From positions 310,001 to 374,000 of the forward strand of contig NZ_JAAXOW010000002.1 in NCBI RefSeq assembly GCF_012396185.1: DNA of 64,000 nucleotides. The letters run 5' to 3'. Each line of letters starts with the position of its first letter. Position 1 is the first letter of the stretch. Under the pieces are notes generated by a model, which saw only the letters and a program-made list of their open reading frames with translations, had not been told where the DNA came from and did no database searches. This document shows positions 54,388 through 63,040 of the stretch, piece by piece. The stretch is from Sanguibacter hominis ATCC BAA-789 (GTDB lineage: Bacteria > Actinomycetota > Actinomycetes > Actinomycetales > Cellulomonadaceae). The translations under genes and the position numbers were made by a program.

Positions 54388-54873
54388 TCAGCCGAGCATG
54401 CTCGTGCCGCGGTACAGGTGCAGCACGGGGAGGTCGAGCGCGTCCCGCGCCTTGGACGCCCAGTCCTGACGGAACGTGTCCTCGACCGCGTGCGGGTCCG
54501 TCACGACGACGACCGACGTCACGCTCGGGTCCGCCGCGACCGCGGCGCGAAGCGCGGGCAACGGGTCGTCGGCGACGATCTCGCCGGTCGCTGTCGCGCC
54601 GGCGGCGGAGAGCTCGACGATGCTCGCGTCGAGCGACTGCTGGGCCGTGATGGTCGCCGTCCGCGAGTCCGGCATGCCTCGGCGCGCCGCGGCGAACGCC
54701 TCACGGAAGCCGTCCGTGTAGATGTCGTCGAGCAGCCCGACCAGCAGGTTGCGCTCCGTGTCGGCGGGGACCAGCACGTGGTACCGGACCTCGGACGCCG
54801 GGGCGGCCGCGAGGATGTGGGAGACGTCGAACGAGGTCAGTGCGTCCTGCGCGAGGACGAGGGTCGTGTCCAT
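54388..54873 (-). CDS. Conserved actinobacterial protein, possible universal-stress-like fold
   Basis: 161 residues. The pattern of alternating strands and helices (TLVLAQDALTSFDVSHIL, YHVLVPADTERN, then TSVVVVTDPHAVEDTFRQDW and LPVLHLYRG) suggests a Rossmann-like alpha/beta fold of the UspA type, but it lacks an obvious nucleotide-binding glycine loop. Function unknown. It lies between the AslA-like and RibD_C-like genes on the same strand. Confidence 0.7.
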   Translation of the reverse strand: MDTTLVLAQDALTSFDVSHILAAAPASEVRYHVLVPADTERNLLVGLLDDIYTDGFREAFAAARRGMPDSRTATITAQQSLDASIVELSAAGATATGEIVADDPLPALRAAVAADPSVTSVVVVTDPHAVEDTFRQDWASKARDALDLPVLHLYRGTSMLG

Positions 54874-54894
54874 GTCCTCGACTATCTCGCCGGG

Positions 54895-55704
54895 TCAGCG
54901 GCCCCGCAACACCCAGCGCGTGATGAGGGTCCCTCCGGCGTGCAGCAGCACGGCCGGGGTGGCGTGCATGTCGAGCGCGTCCTGGAGGCTGCGCGGCCCG
55001 GCGACGATGCGGCCGGGCGCGGGTCCGACGAGGCGCGGGCTCGTCGTGAGCATGAGCTCGTCGACGAGACGCTCGTCGAGCAGGGTCGCGAGCAGGTGCG
55101 GACCGCCCTCGGTGAGGACGCGCGTCAGGCCGCGCTCGGCGAGCGCGTCGAGCGCAGCGCGGAGGTCGACCCCGCCTGCGCCGTCGTCGACGACGACGAG
55201 CCGGCCGTCCCGGTCGAGGTCGGAGCCCCGGTGTGCCGCGGCGCCCTCGGAGGTGGTGAGGAGCATCGTCTGCGCAGCCTCGTCGAGGAGGGACGGCGGG
55301 AGGACCCCGGTCCGCGAGACGACCGCGGTGACGATCCCGGGAGACCTGCCTGCCGCGGCGGTGAGCGCCGCGAGCCGCGCGGGGCGCTCGACGGGGCCGT
55401 AGCGCTCTGCGCGGATCGTGCCGGCCCCGACGAGGACGACGTCGGCGAGCGCGCGCAGCACCTCGAAGACCCGCAGGTCGGCCGCATCGTTGATGGACCC
55501 GGAGCGGTGGTCGGCGCCCCAGGCCCCGCCGTCGACCGACGCGACCATGTTCGCGCGGACGTGGACCCGGCGGCCGTCGCGGGGCTCCGGGTGAGCGAGG
55601 AGCTCGCCCAGGCGTGGCTCGCCCGGCTCGGGGGCGATGCGCGTGGCCTGATCGACGGCGCGGCCGCCGTCGATCAGGAGGTCGAACGTCGGTGCGGAGG
55701 TCAT
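54895..55704 (-). CDS. Pyrimidine reductase family protein (RibD C-terminal/DHFR-like)
   Basis: 269 residues. The RibD_C fold is indicated by RVHVRANMVASVDGGAWG near residue 46, DVVLVGAGTIRAERYG near 88, TRVLTEGGPHLLATLLDERLVDELML near 195, and TLITRWVLRG at the end. Relatives reduce the ribosyl side chain of a riboflavin intermediate with NADPH, but this stand-alone copy has no deaminase half and no rib neighbours, so its substrate is uncertain. Leaderless start (TACAGT-N6-ATG), divergent from zapE. Confidence 0.82.
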   Translation of the reverse strand: MTSAPTFDLLIDGGRAVDQATRIAPEPGEPRLGELLAHPEPRDGRRVHVRANMVASVDGGAWGADHRSGSINDAADLRVFEVLRALADVVLVGAGTIRAERYGPVERPARLAALTAAAGRSPGIVTAVVSRTGVLPPSLLDEAAQTMLLTTSEGAAAHRGSDLDRDGRLVVVDDGAGGVDLRAALDALAERGLTRVLTEGGPHLLATLLDERLVDELMLTTSPRLVGPAPGRIVAGPRSLQDALDMHATPAVLLHAGGTLITRWVLRGR

Positions 55705-55710
55705 GCGGCC

Positions 55711-55716
55711 ACTGTA
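55711..55716 (-). promoter_or_regulatory. -10 element TACAGT for leaderless RibD_C-like gene
   Basis: TACAGT on the minus strand, 6 nt before the ATG at 55704. Confidence 0.55.
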
Positions 55717-55745
55717 GGTCGCCAACCGCCAGGGTGCGCCTGGTC

Positions 55746-55751
55746 TACGCT
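55746..55751 (+). promoter_or_regulatory. -10 element TACGCT for leaderless zapE
   Basis: TACGCT followed by 6 nt and the GTG at 55758. The whole divergent intergenic region is only 53 bases, so the two promoters lie nearly back to back. Confidence 0.6.
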
Positions 55752-55757
55752 CGCGGG

Positions 55758-56795
55758 GTGACTTTCGTCCCACCACCGTCGCTCTGCGACGTCCGGCCGA
55801 CCGCTGACCGCACCCGTCTCCTGCGTGACCTCGTCCCGCCCCGGCACTTCTCCGACGCGTCGTTCGCGTCCTACCGGCCGGACCCGGCGCACCCGAGCCA
55901 GCAGCGCGCCGTCGAACGACTCGCCGAGGTCGCGGGCACGCTCGTCGCGCCCGCGCGCGGGTTCGGCGCCCTGCTGCGACGGCGCCGCGGGAGCGCACCC
56001 GCGGTGTACCTCGACGGCGGGTTCGGGGTCGGCAAGACGCACCTGCTCGCGTCCCTCGCGCACGCGCTCGGGCCCGAGCGTGCCGCGTTCGGCACGTTCG
56101 TCGAGTACACGAACCTCGTCGGAGCGCTCGGGTTCGCCCCGACCGTCGAGGCGCTCGGCGACAAGGACCTGGTCTGCATCGACGAGTTCGAGCTCGACGA
56201 CCCGGGCGACACCGTCCTCATGTCGCGCCTCCTGCGCGAGCTCGCGGACCGCGACGTCGCGATCGCGGCGACGTCGAACACCCTGCCCGGATCGCTCGGT
56301 GAGGGCCGCTTCGCGGCCGAGGACTTCCTCCGGGAGATCCAGGCGCTCGCCGCGCGGTTCGAGGTGCTGCGCGTCGACGGCGAGGACTACCGGCACCGCG
56401 CCGTCGTGACGGAAGCGCAGCCCCTGCCCGACGCCGAGCTCGTCGAGTCCGCGGAGCACCGCGCAGGCGCGACGCTCGACTTCTTCGACGACCTCCTCGC
56501 GCACCTCGCGCAGGTGCACCCGAGCCGCTACGGCGCGATGCTCGACGGCGTCTCGCTCGTGGCGCTGCGCGGCGTGCGGACGATCGAGAGCCAGGCGGAG
56601 GCGCTGCGCTTCGTCGTCCTCGTCGACCGGCTGTACGACCGCGACGTGCCCGTCCTGCTCGGTGGCAGCGGCGAGACAGCGCTCTTCCCGCCAGCGATGC
56701 TTGCAGGGGGCTATCGCAAGAAGTACCTCAGGGCGCTCTCACGCCTCGGCGCGCTCGCCGAGGAGGGGCGCACGCTCGTCAGCGCCTCCTCCTGA
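55758..56795 (+). CDS. zapE: Cell division protein ZapE (AFG1-like ATPase)
   Basis: 345 residues. P-loop ATPase with Walker A GGFGVGKT (87-94) and Walker B LVCIDEFEL. The following VLMSRLLREL, AATSNTLP and arginine-rich FEVLRVDGEDYRHR regions match ZapE/AFG1. In E. coli ZapE associates with the Z-ring and destabilises FtsZ polymers; the role in actinobacteria is inferred. GTG start, leaderless. The stop lies 7 bases from the convergent ppk2 stop. Confidence 0.87.
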   Translation: MTFVPPPSLCDVRPTADRTRLLRDLVPPRHFSDASFASYRPDPAHPSQQRAVERLAEVAGTLVAPARGFGALLRRRRGSAPAVYLDGGFGVGKTHLLASLAHALGPERAAFGTFVEYTNLVGALGFAPTVEALGDKDLVCIDEFELDDPGDTVLMSRLLRELADRDVAIAATSNTLPGSLGEGRFAAEDFLREIQALAARFEVLRVDGEDYRHRAVVTEAQPLPDAELVESAEHRAGATLDFFDDLLAHLAQVHPSRYGAMLDGVSLVALRGVRTIESQAEALRFVVLVDRLYDRDVPVLLGGSGETALFPPAMLAGGYRKKYLRALSRLGALAEEGRTLVSASS

Positions 56796-56802
56796 GCGCG
56801 GG

Positions 56803-57663
56803 TCACCGTCGTGTCGCCTCGAGCCGGGCCTTCTCGGTGGCGACGTCGAAGTCTGCCTCGGGCCAGTCGAGATCGAGGCTCTCGAGCGCCTCCACGAGGA
56901 GCTGCGACACGGCGACCCGGGCATAGTCCTTGTCGTCTGCCGGGATCACGTGCCACGGCGCGTGCTCCGTGCTCGTCCGGTCGAAGACCGCCTGGTACGC
57001 CTCCTGGTAGTCGTCCCACCGCAGCCGGGTGTCGATGTCCGACGGGTTGTACTTCCAGTGCTTGTCCGGGCGCTCGAGCCGCTCGGCGAGCCGCTCGCCC
57101 TGCTCCTCGTAGGAGACCATCAGCGCGACCTTGACCACGACCGTGCCGGCCGCGACCACCTCGGCCTCGAACTCGTTGATCAGGTCGTACCGTGCTTCCC
57201 ACACCTCGGGCGGGACGAGAGCGTCCACACGCGCGACGAGCACGTCCTCGTAGTGCGACCGGTCGAAGACGCCGATGCGCCCCGGCTCGGGCAGCGCGCG
57301 CCGGACCCGCCACAGGAAGTCGTGCTCGCGCTCCTGCGCCGTCGGCACACCGAACGAGCGGATCGTCACGCCCTGCGGATCGACGAGCCCCACGACATGG
57401 CGGACGATCCCGCCCTTGCCCGCAGTGTCCAGGCCCTGCAGCACGAGCAGGACGCTGCGTGTGCCGCCGGTGCGGCCGTGTGCGTACAGCTCCTCCTGGA
57501 GCTCGTCGAGCACCTCGCCCTGGTCGGCGAGCAGGTCCTCGGCGGCGCTCGACCCTCCCTTCAGGCCCGGACGGCTGCCGCGGTCGAACGACGCGAGGTC
57601 GAACCCCTCGCGCACGCGCAGCAGCTCGGTGAGCTCAGAGGACAGGGACGGCTTCTTCGACAT
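56803..57663 (-). CDS. ppk2: Polyphosphate kinase 2 family protein
   Basis: 286 residues with a single PPK2 domain. Walker A is LQGLDTAGKGG (about 75-85), the lid-region GRIGVFDRSHYEDVLV follows, and the C-terminal part has HWKYNPSDIDTRLRWDDYQEAY and HVIPADDKDYAR. Single-domain PPK2 enzymes phosphorylate ADP/GDP or AMP with polyphosphate; the class cannot be fixed by eye. AAGGAGCA Shine-Dalgarno. The glgX stop is 27 bases downstream of no other gene on this strand, so ppk2 follows glgX and may be co-transcribed with it. Confidence 0.9.
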   Translation of the reverse strand: MSKKPSLSSELTELLRVREGFDLASFDRGSRPGLKGGSSAAEDLLADQGEVLDELQEELYAHGRTGGTRSVLLVLQGLDTAGKGGIVRHVVGLVDPQGVTIRSFGVPTAQEREHDFLWRVRRALPEPGRIGVFDRSHYEDVLVARVDALVPPEVWEARYDLINEFEAEVVAAGTVVVKVALMVSYEEQGERLAERLERPDKHWKYNPSDIDTRLRWDDYQEAYQAVFDRTSTEHAPWHVIPADDKDYARVAVSQLLVEALESLDLDWPEADFDVATEKARLEATRR

Positions 57664-57690
57664 GACCTGCTCCTTCGTCGGGGGGCCCGC

Positions 57691-59856
57691 TCAGCGGACC
57701 TCGGTGACCGGTGGTGTTCCTGGCTCGAGCGGTGGACGGCCGAGCACCAGCACGCTCCGGGCCGTCACGGAGATCTTCTCCCCGGCGGTGAGGATGCCGT
57801 CCGCGTCATCGACGGGAACCTCCGGGTCGGTGCACGCGATCATGCTCCATCGCTCGCCGTACGTGCGGGCCGGGACGGTGAACTCGACATCCTCGTGGTG
57901 CCCGTTGAACAGCACGAGGAACGAGTCGTCGACGATCCTCTCGCCGTACACGTCTGGCTCGGTGATGGCTTCCCCGTTGAGGAAGACCATGAGCGTCCGC
58001 GCATAGTCCGCGTCCCAGTCCTCCGCGTTCATCTCGTCGCCGGACGTGTCGAACCAGGCGACGTCCCGCAGGCCGCCCTCCTGGGTCGGGGCGCCCGTGA
58101 AGAACTTGCTGCGGCGGAGCACCGGGTGGTCGTGCCGCAGCCGGATGAGGTGCTGCGTGAAGGCGAGCAGCTCGCGGGAGTCGTCGTCGAGGTCCCAGTC
58201 CATCCACGTCGTGGGGTTGTCCTGGCAGTAGCCGTTGTTGTTCCCGCCCTGCGTCCGGCCGATCTCGTCGCCGTGCGCGATCATCGGCACGCCCTGGGAC
58301 AGGAGCAGGGTCGCGAGCATGTTGCGCTGCTGACGAGCACGCAGAGCGTTGATCTGCGGGTCGTCCGTCGGGCCCTCGACACCGCAGTTCCACGACCGGT
58401 TGTGGCTCTCGCCGTCGCGGTTGTCCTCGCCGTTGGCCTCGTTGCGCTTCTTCTCGTAGACCACGAGGTCGCGCAGCGTGAAGCCGTCGTGCGCGGTGAC
58501 GAAGTTGATCGACGCCGACGGGGTGCGGCCGCCGCCCTCGTACAGGTCGGAGGAACCGGTCAAACGGCTCGCGAGCTCGGGGACGGTCGCAGGCTCACCC
58601 CGCCAGAAGTCACGGACCGTGTCGCGGTAGCGACCGTTCCACTCGGTCCACAGCGGGGGGAAGCCACCCACCTGGTAGCCGCCGCTGCCGAGGTCCCACG
58701 GCTCGGCGATGAGCTTGACCTGGGAGATGACCGGGTCCTGCTGGACGATGTCGAAGAACGCGGAGAGCCGGTCCACCTCGTGGAACTGGCGCGCGAGCGT
58801 CGCAGCAAGGTCGAAGCGGAACCCGTCCACGTGCATCTCGGTGACCCAGTAGCGCAGCGAGTCCATGATGAGCTGGAGGACGTGCGGCGAGCGCATGAGC
58901 AGCGAGTTGCCGGTCCCGGTCGTGTCGAAGTAGTGCGCGAGGTCGTCGTCGACGAGACGGTAGTAGGCACGGTTGTCGAGCCCGCGGAACGACAGGGTCG
59001 GGCCGAGGTGGTTGCCCTCGGCAGTGTGGTTGTAGACGACGTCGAGGATCACCTCGATGTCCGCCTCGTGGAGCGTCTTGACCATCGCCTTGAACTCCTG
59101 GACCTGCTGACCCCGGGTGCCTCCGGCGGCGTACGCGCCGTGCGGCGCGAGGAAGCCGATCGTGTTGTAGCCCCAGTAGTTGCTCAGCCCGCGGTCCTGC
59201 AGGTGCGTGTCGTTGACGAACTGGTGGACCGGCATGAGCTCGACGGCGGTCACGCCGAGATCCTTGAGATAGCTGACGATCGCGGGGTGGCCCAGCGCCG
59301 CGTAGGTGCCTCGAAGGTGCTCGGGTACCAGCGGGTGCGTCATCGTCAGGCCGCGCACGTGCGCCTCGTAGATGACGAGCTCGTGGTACTCGTGGCCCGG
59401 CGGACGGTCGTGGCCCCAGTCGAAGAACGGGTTGACCACGACGGACTTCATGGTCGCGCCTGCCGAGTCGTCCGTGTTGAGGTGCGCGGCGTCGTCGACC
59501 ACACCGGGCTGGGCGGGCGTGTACGAGTACAGCGACGGGTCCGCAGAGACCTCGCCGTCGATCGCCTTCGCGTACGGGTCGAGCAGCAGCTTCGCCGGGT
59601 TGCAGCGGTGCCCGTTCGCCGGGTCGTACGGACCGTGGACCCGGTAGCCGTACCGCTGGCCAGGCTGCACGTCGGGAAGGTACGTGTGCCAGACGTGCGC
59701 CGTCGTCTGCGTCACCTCGACGCGGGTCTCGCTCCCGTCGTCGTCGAAGAGGCAGAGCTCGACGCGTTCCGCCACCTCGGAGAACAGCGCGAAGTTGGTG
59801 CCGGAGCCGTTGAACGTGGCTCCGAGGGGGTAGGGCTGACCTGGCCAGTTGAGCAT
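57691..59856 (-). CDS. glgX: Glycogen debranching enzyme GlgX
   Basis: 721 residues. An N-terminal CBM48 (YPLGATFNGSGTNFALFSEVA) is followed by a GH13_11 barrel with the nucleophile Asp in GFRFDLAAT, the acid Glu in KLIAEPWDLG and the third Asp in TAHDGFTLRD, then a beta-sandwich C-terminus. It hydrolyses alpha-1,6 branch points during glycogen breakdown. The downstream ppk2 gene starts 27 bases after its stop, suggesting an operon of storage-polymer genes (glycogen and polyphosphate). Confidence 0.94.
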   Translation of the reverse strand: MLNWPGQPYPLGATFNGSGTNFALFSEVAERVELCLFDDDGSETRVEVTQTTAHVWHTYLPDVQPGQRYGYRVHGPYDPANGHRCNPAKLLLDPYAKAIDGEVSADPSLYSYTPAQPGVVDDAAHLNTDDSAGATMKSVVVNPFFDWGHDRPPGHEYHELVIYEAHVRGLTMTHPLVPEHLRGTYAALGHPAIVSYLKDLGVTAVELMPVHQFVNDTHLQDRGLSNYWGYNTIGFLAPHGAYAAGGTRGQQVQEFKAMVKTLHEADIEVILDVVYNHTAEGNHLGPTLSFRGLDNRAYYRLVDDDLAHYFDTTGTGNSLLMRSPHVLQLIMDSLRYWVTEMHVDGFRFDLAATLARQFHEVDRLSAFFDIVQQDPVISQVKLIAEPWDLGSGGYQVGGFPPLWTEWNGRYRDTVRDFWRGEPATVPELASRLTGSSDLYEGGGRTPSASINFVTAHDGFTLRDLVVYEKKRNEANGEDNRDGESHNRSWNCGVEGPTDDPQINALRARQQRNMLATLLLSQGVPMIAHGDEIGRTQGGNNNGYCQDNPTTWMDWDLDDDSRELLAFTQHLIRLRHDHPVLRRSKFFTGAPTQEGGLRDVAWFDTSGDEMNAEDWDADYARTLMVFLNGEAITEPDVYGERIVDDSFLVLFNGHHEDVEFTVPARTYGERWSMIACTDPEVPVDDADGILTAGEKISVTARSVLVLGRPPLEPGTPPVTEVR

Positions 59857-59901
59857 GGGGAACAGACTGCCACGTCGCCGGGCGGTTCGCGGACGGAGCG
59901 G

Positions 59902-60636
59902 TCAGGGACGCCTGGTCGGTTCCCAGCCCCGCCGCAGCGACCGTGAGCCCTGGTGCTGGTCGCGCGATCGGTACACGATGTACGGCCGCGTCAGGTACCC
60001 GACGGGCGCAGAGAACACGTGCACGAGACGGGTGAACGGCCACAGCGCGAAGAGGACCATCGCGGTGACGACGTGGAGCTGGAACCAGAAGGGCACACCG
60101 ACCATGAGCGAGGCCTCGGGCTGGAAGGACAGGATCGAACGGATCCACGGCGAGATCGAGCCGCGGTAGTCGTAGGCGTCGCCGAGCACCTGAAACAGCA
60201 CGGTCGCGATCGTCCCGAACGCGAGCGTCGCGCCCAGGACGACGTACATGACCTTGTCCATGACGGTCGTGGCGAGGAACACCGGGCCCACCGTGCGCCG
60301 TCGGTACACGAGGATCGCGAGGCCTGCGAGCGTGAGGGCCGCGGCGATCGTCCCGAGCCACGTGGCGCCGAGGTGGTAGGCGTGCTCGGTCACCCCGATC
60401 GACTCGAGCCACGTGCGAGGGATCAGGAGTCCCACGACGTGACCGCCGATCACCATGAGGATCCCGACGTGGAACATGGGGGAGCCCGCCCGGAGCAGCC
60501 GGTTCTCGTAGATCTGCGACGACCTCGTCGTCCACCCGAACTTGTCGTACCTGTACCGCCACAGGTGACCGACGACGAAGACCGCGATCGCGGCGTAGGG
60601 TAGCGCGACCCACACGAGGGCGTCGGCGGTGGTCAT
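59902..60636 (-). CDS. narI: Respiratory nitrate reductase gamma subunit
   Basis: 244 residues from the ATG at 60636, with five membrane helices. This cytochrome b subunit anchors NarGH and oxidises menaquinol; the heme-ligand histidines lie in the helices containing FHVGILMVIGGHVVGLL and FWFQLHVVTAMVLF. The tail is basic. It has GGAGC before the ATG and overlaps narJ by 4 bases. Confidence 0.93.
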   Translation of the reverse strand: MTTADALVWVALPYAAIAVFVVGHLWRYRYDKFGWTTRSSQIYENRLLRAGSPMFHVGILMVIGGHVVGLLIPRTWLESIGVTEHAYHLGATWLGTIAAALTLAGLAILVYRRRTVGPVFLATTVMDKVMYVVLGATLAFGTIATVLFQVLGDAYDYRGSISPWIRSILSFQPEASLMVGVPFWFQLHVVTAMVLFALWPFTRLVHVFSAPVGYLTRPYIVYRSRDQHQGSRSLRRGWEPTRRP

Positions 60637-61376
60637 GACAGCTCCGATCGGTCGGCTCCGGGGGCCCCGTACGGGGCGAGGGCGGCCTGGGCGGCGACGA
60701 GGCTGAGCCCCACCGTCTCGGTCGGCGGCCCGGCGTTGATGAGCGCGACGAGCCGCGCCTCCGCGGCAGCATCGATCTCGGGCAGCGTCGCGCACACCGC
60801 GTCGAGGAGGTGCGCGTACGGGGTGCCCAGGTCGTGCAAGGAGCTGCGCAGCACCTCGATACCGTCACGGTGCGCGGCGAGGAGCTGGTGCGCGACCGGG
60901 TCGGCGGTCCGCGCGGACAGCTCGAGGACCGTCGGCAGGTAGTCGGGGAGCTCGTCGGGCTCGGGCTCCCAGCCTGCGGCGCGGTACGCCTCGACGAACG
61001 TCACGAGCGCCATCCCGCGCCGCCGCGTGTCACCCGCTTGGTAGTAGGTGAGGTAGAGCGCACAGCGCCGCTTGAGGTCGAACGTCTGGACGTAGTGAGC
61101 CTCGACGTCGGACAGGCGCATGCAGGACGTCTGCTCGCGGAACGCCGCGAGCGACGTGCGCACAGGCTCGGGCAGGCCCGCCACCGCGGCATCGATGTCC
61201 GACTCCTCCTGGACGGTCCGCTCACGCGGGTAGTCGAGCAGGAGCGAGGTCACCATGTGCGTCGCCCGGCGCTCGGCGTCGGTGAGGCCCACCACGGGCG
61301 CTGCCGGAGGCAGCGCCGAGCCGGGCGCATCGTGCCGACGACGGCGCCGTGGCCCGGCCGCAGGCAGCGCGCTCAC
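60633..61376 (-). CDS. narJ: Nitrate reductase molybdenum cofactor assembly chaperone
   Basis: 247 residues. Helical NarJ/TorD-type chaperone with SLLLDYPRERTVQ, DVEAHYVQTFDLKRRCALYLTYY and RRRGMALVTFVEAYR. It binds the NarG N-terminus and delays membrane attachment until the molybdenum cofactor is inserted. GTG start overlapping the narH stop by 3 bases; its own stop overlaps the narI start. Confidence 0.93.
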   Translation of the reverse strand: MSALPAAGPRRRRRHDAPGSALPPAAPVVGLTDAERRATHMVTSLLLDYPRERTVQEESDIDAAVAGLPEPVRTSLAAFREQTSCMRLSDVEAHYVQTFDLKRRCALYLTYYQAGDTRRRGMALVTFVEAYRAAGWEPEPDELPDYLPTVLELSARTADPVAHQLLAAHRDGIEVLRSSLHDLGTPYAHLLDAVCATLPEIDAAAEARLVALINAGPPTETVGLSLVAAQAALAPYGAPGADRSELS

Positions 61377-63040
61377 TCGTCCGCCTCCTTGCCGTGACGC
61401 GGTGGGAACATCCCGTCCGGGGTGCCGTTCCCGTCCCAGTTGAGGAGGTTGACCCGCCCCGACGTCGACGGACCTGCAGGCGAGTCTGCCGTCTGCCGGT
61501 TCTTCAGCGCGTGGAAGTTCTCGACGGCGACCGGGACGGGAGTCCCGGACGAGAGCCCGAACGGGCCGGCGCCGCCCATGCCCGGGCCGCCGTCGTAGTC
61601 GAGGGAGCAGCCCTCGTTCCCGAGCTCCTCGAGCTGACGCGCCGTCTCCGAGTGGGCAGCGGGGATGACGTACCGGTCCTCGTACTTCGCGATCGCGAGC
61701 AGACGGTACATCGCTTCCACCTCGGTACCGGACATGCCTACCGCCCGGGCGATCGACTCGTCACGCGTCTGCGACAGGTTCACGCCGCGCATGTACGACC
61801 GCATCGCGGCGAGCCGGTGCAGGCTCTCCTCGACAGGACCGGTGTCACCCGCGGAGAACAGGCCGGCGAGGTACTCGACGGGGATGCGCAGCTTGTCGAT
61901 CGCCGCGAAGAGGTTGCGGTGGTCCTCGCCGTCGTTCCCCGTGCCCGCGACCGTGTCGACGACCGGCGAGAGCGGTGGGATGTACCAGACCATCGGCATC
62001 GTCCGGTACTCGGGGTGCAACGGCAGGGCGACCCGGTACTTCTGGATGAGCGCCCAGATCGGAGACCGCTGTGCCGCGTCGATCCAGTCGTCCGGGATGC
62101 CGTCGCGGCGTGCCGCGGCGACGACCGCAGGGTCGTCCGGGTCGAGGAACACGCTGCGCTGGGCCTCGAGCAGGTCGGCCTCGTCCTCGACCGCGGCGGC
62201 GGCGAGGACGGCGTCGGCGTCGTACAGCACGAGTCCGATGTAGCGGAGCCGGCCTACGCACGTCTCGGAGCACACCGTCGGCAGCCCGACCTCGATGCGG
62301 GGGTAGCACATCGTGCACTTCTCGGCCTTGCCGGTCTTGTGGTTGAAGTACACCTTCTTGTACGGGCAGCCGGAGACGCACATGCGCCAGCCCCGGCACT
62401 GGTCCTGGTCGACGAGCACGATGCCGTCCTCCGCGCGCTTGTACATCGCGCCCGAGGGGCACGACGCGACGCAGGACGGGTTGAGGCAGTGCTCGCAGAT
62501 CCGCGGCAGGTAGAACATGAACGTGTTCTCGAACTCGTCGCGGATCTTCTCGCTCATCGACCGCAGGATCGGGTCCTCCTGCAGCGTCTCCTGAGAACCA
62601 CCGAGGTTGTCGTCCCAGTTCGCCGACCACGAGATCTTCATGTCGTCGCCGGTGAGCAGGGACTTCGGCCGTGCGACGGGCGTGTGCTCGCCTGCCGGGG
62701 CGTTGAGCAGCATGTCGTAGTCGTACGTCCACGGCTCGTAGTAGTCGTGGATCTCGGGGAGCTTCGGGTTCGAGAAGATCCGGGCGAGCTTGGCGAAGCG
62801 TCCACCGGAGCGCAGCTGCAGGCGCCCACGCTTGGTCCGTACCCAGCCGCCGCCCCACCGTTCCTGGTCCTCGTAGGACCGCGGGTAGCCGACGCCCGGA
62901 CGCGTCTCGACGTTGTTGAACCAGACGTACTCCACGCCGGTGCGGTTCGTCCACGCCTGCTTGCACGTGACCGAGCACGTGTGGCAGCCGATGCACTTGT
63001 CGAGGTTCATGACCATCGACATCTGCGCCATGACACGCAT
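61373..63040 (-). CDS. narH: Respiratory nitrate reductase beta subunit
   Basis: 555 residues. Electron-transfer subunit with four cysteine groups for iron-sulfur clusters: CIGCHTCSVTCKQAW at the N-terminus, CEHCLNPSCVASCPSG, CRGWRMCVSGCPYKK (Trp in place of one Cys, marking the 3Fe-4S cluster) and CTMCYPRIEVG. It passes electrons from NarI to NarG on the cytoplasmic face. The ATG overlaps the narG stop (TGATG). Confidence 0.96.
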   Translation of the reverse strand: MRVMAQMSMVMNLDKCIGCHTCSVTCKQAWTNRTGVEYVWFNNVETRPGVGYPRSYEDQERWGGGWVRTKRGRLQLRSGGRFAKLARIFSNPKLPEIHDYYEPWTYDYDMLLNAPAGEHTPVARPKSLLTGDDMKISWSANWDDNLGGSQETLQEDPILRSMSEKIRDEFENTFMFYLPRICEHCLNPSCVASCPSGAMYKRAEDGIVLVDQDQCRGWRMCVSGCPYKKVYFNHKTGKAEKCTMCYPRIEVGLPTVCSETCVGRLRYIGLVLYDADAVLAAAAVEDEADLLEAQRSVFLDPDDPAVVAAARRDGIPDDWIDAAQRSPIWALIQKYRVALPLHPEYRTMPMVWYIPPLSPVVDTVAGTGNDGEDHRNLFAAIDKLRIPVEYLAGLFSAGDTGPVEESLHRLAAMRSYMRGVNLSQTRDESIARAVGMSGTEVEAMYRLLAIAKYEDRYVIPAAHSETARQLEELGNEGCSLDYDGGPGMGGAGPFGLSSGTPVPVAVENFHALKNRQTADSPAGPSTSGRVNLLNWDGNGTPDGMFPPRHGKEADE

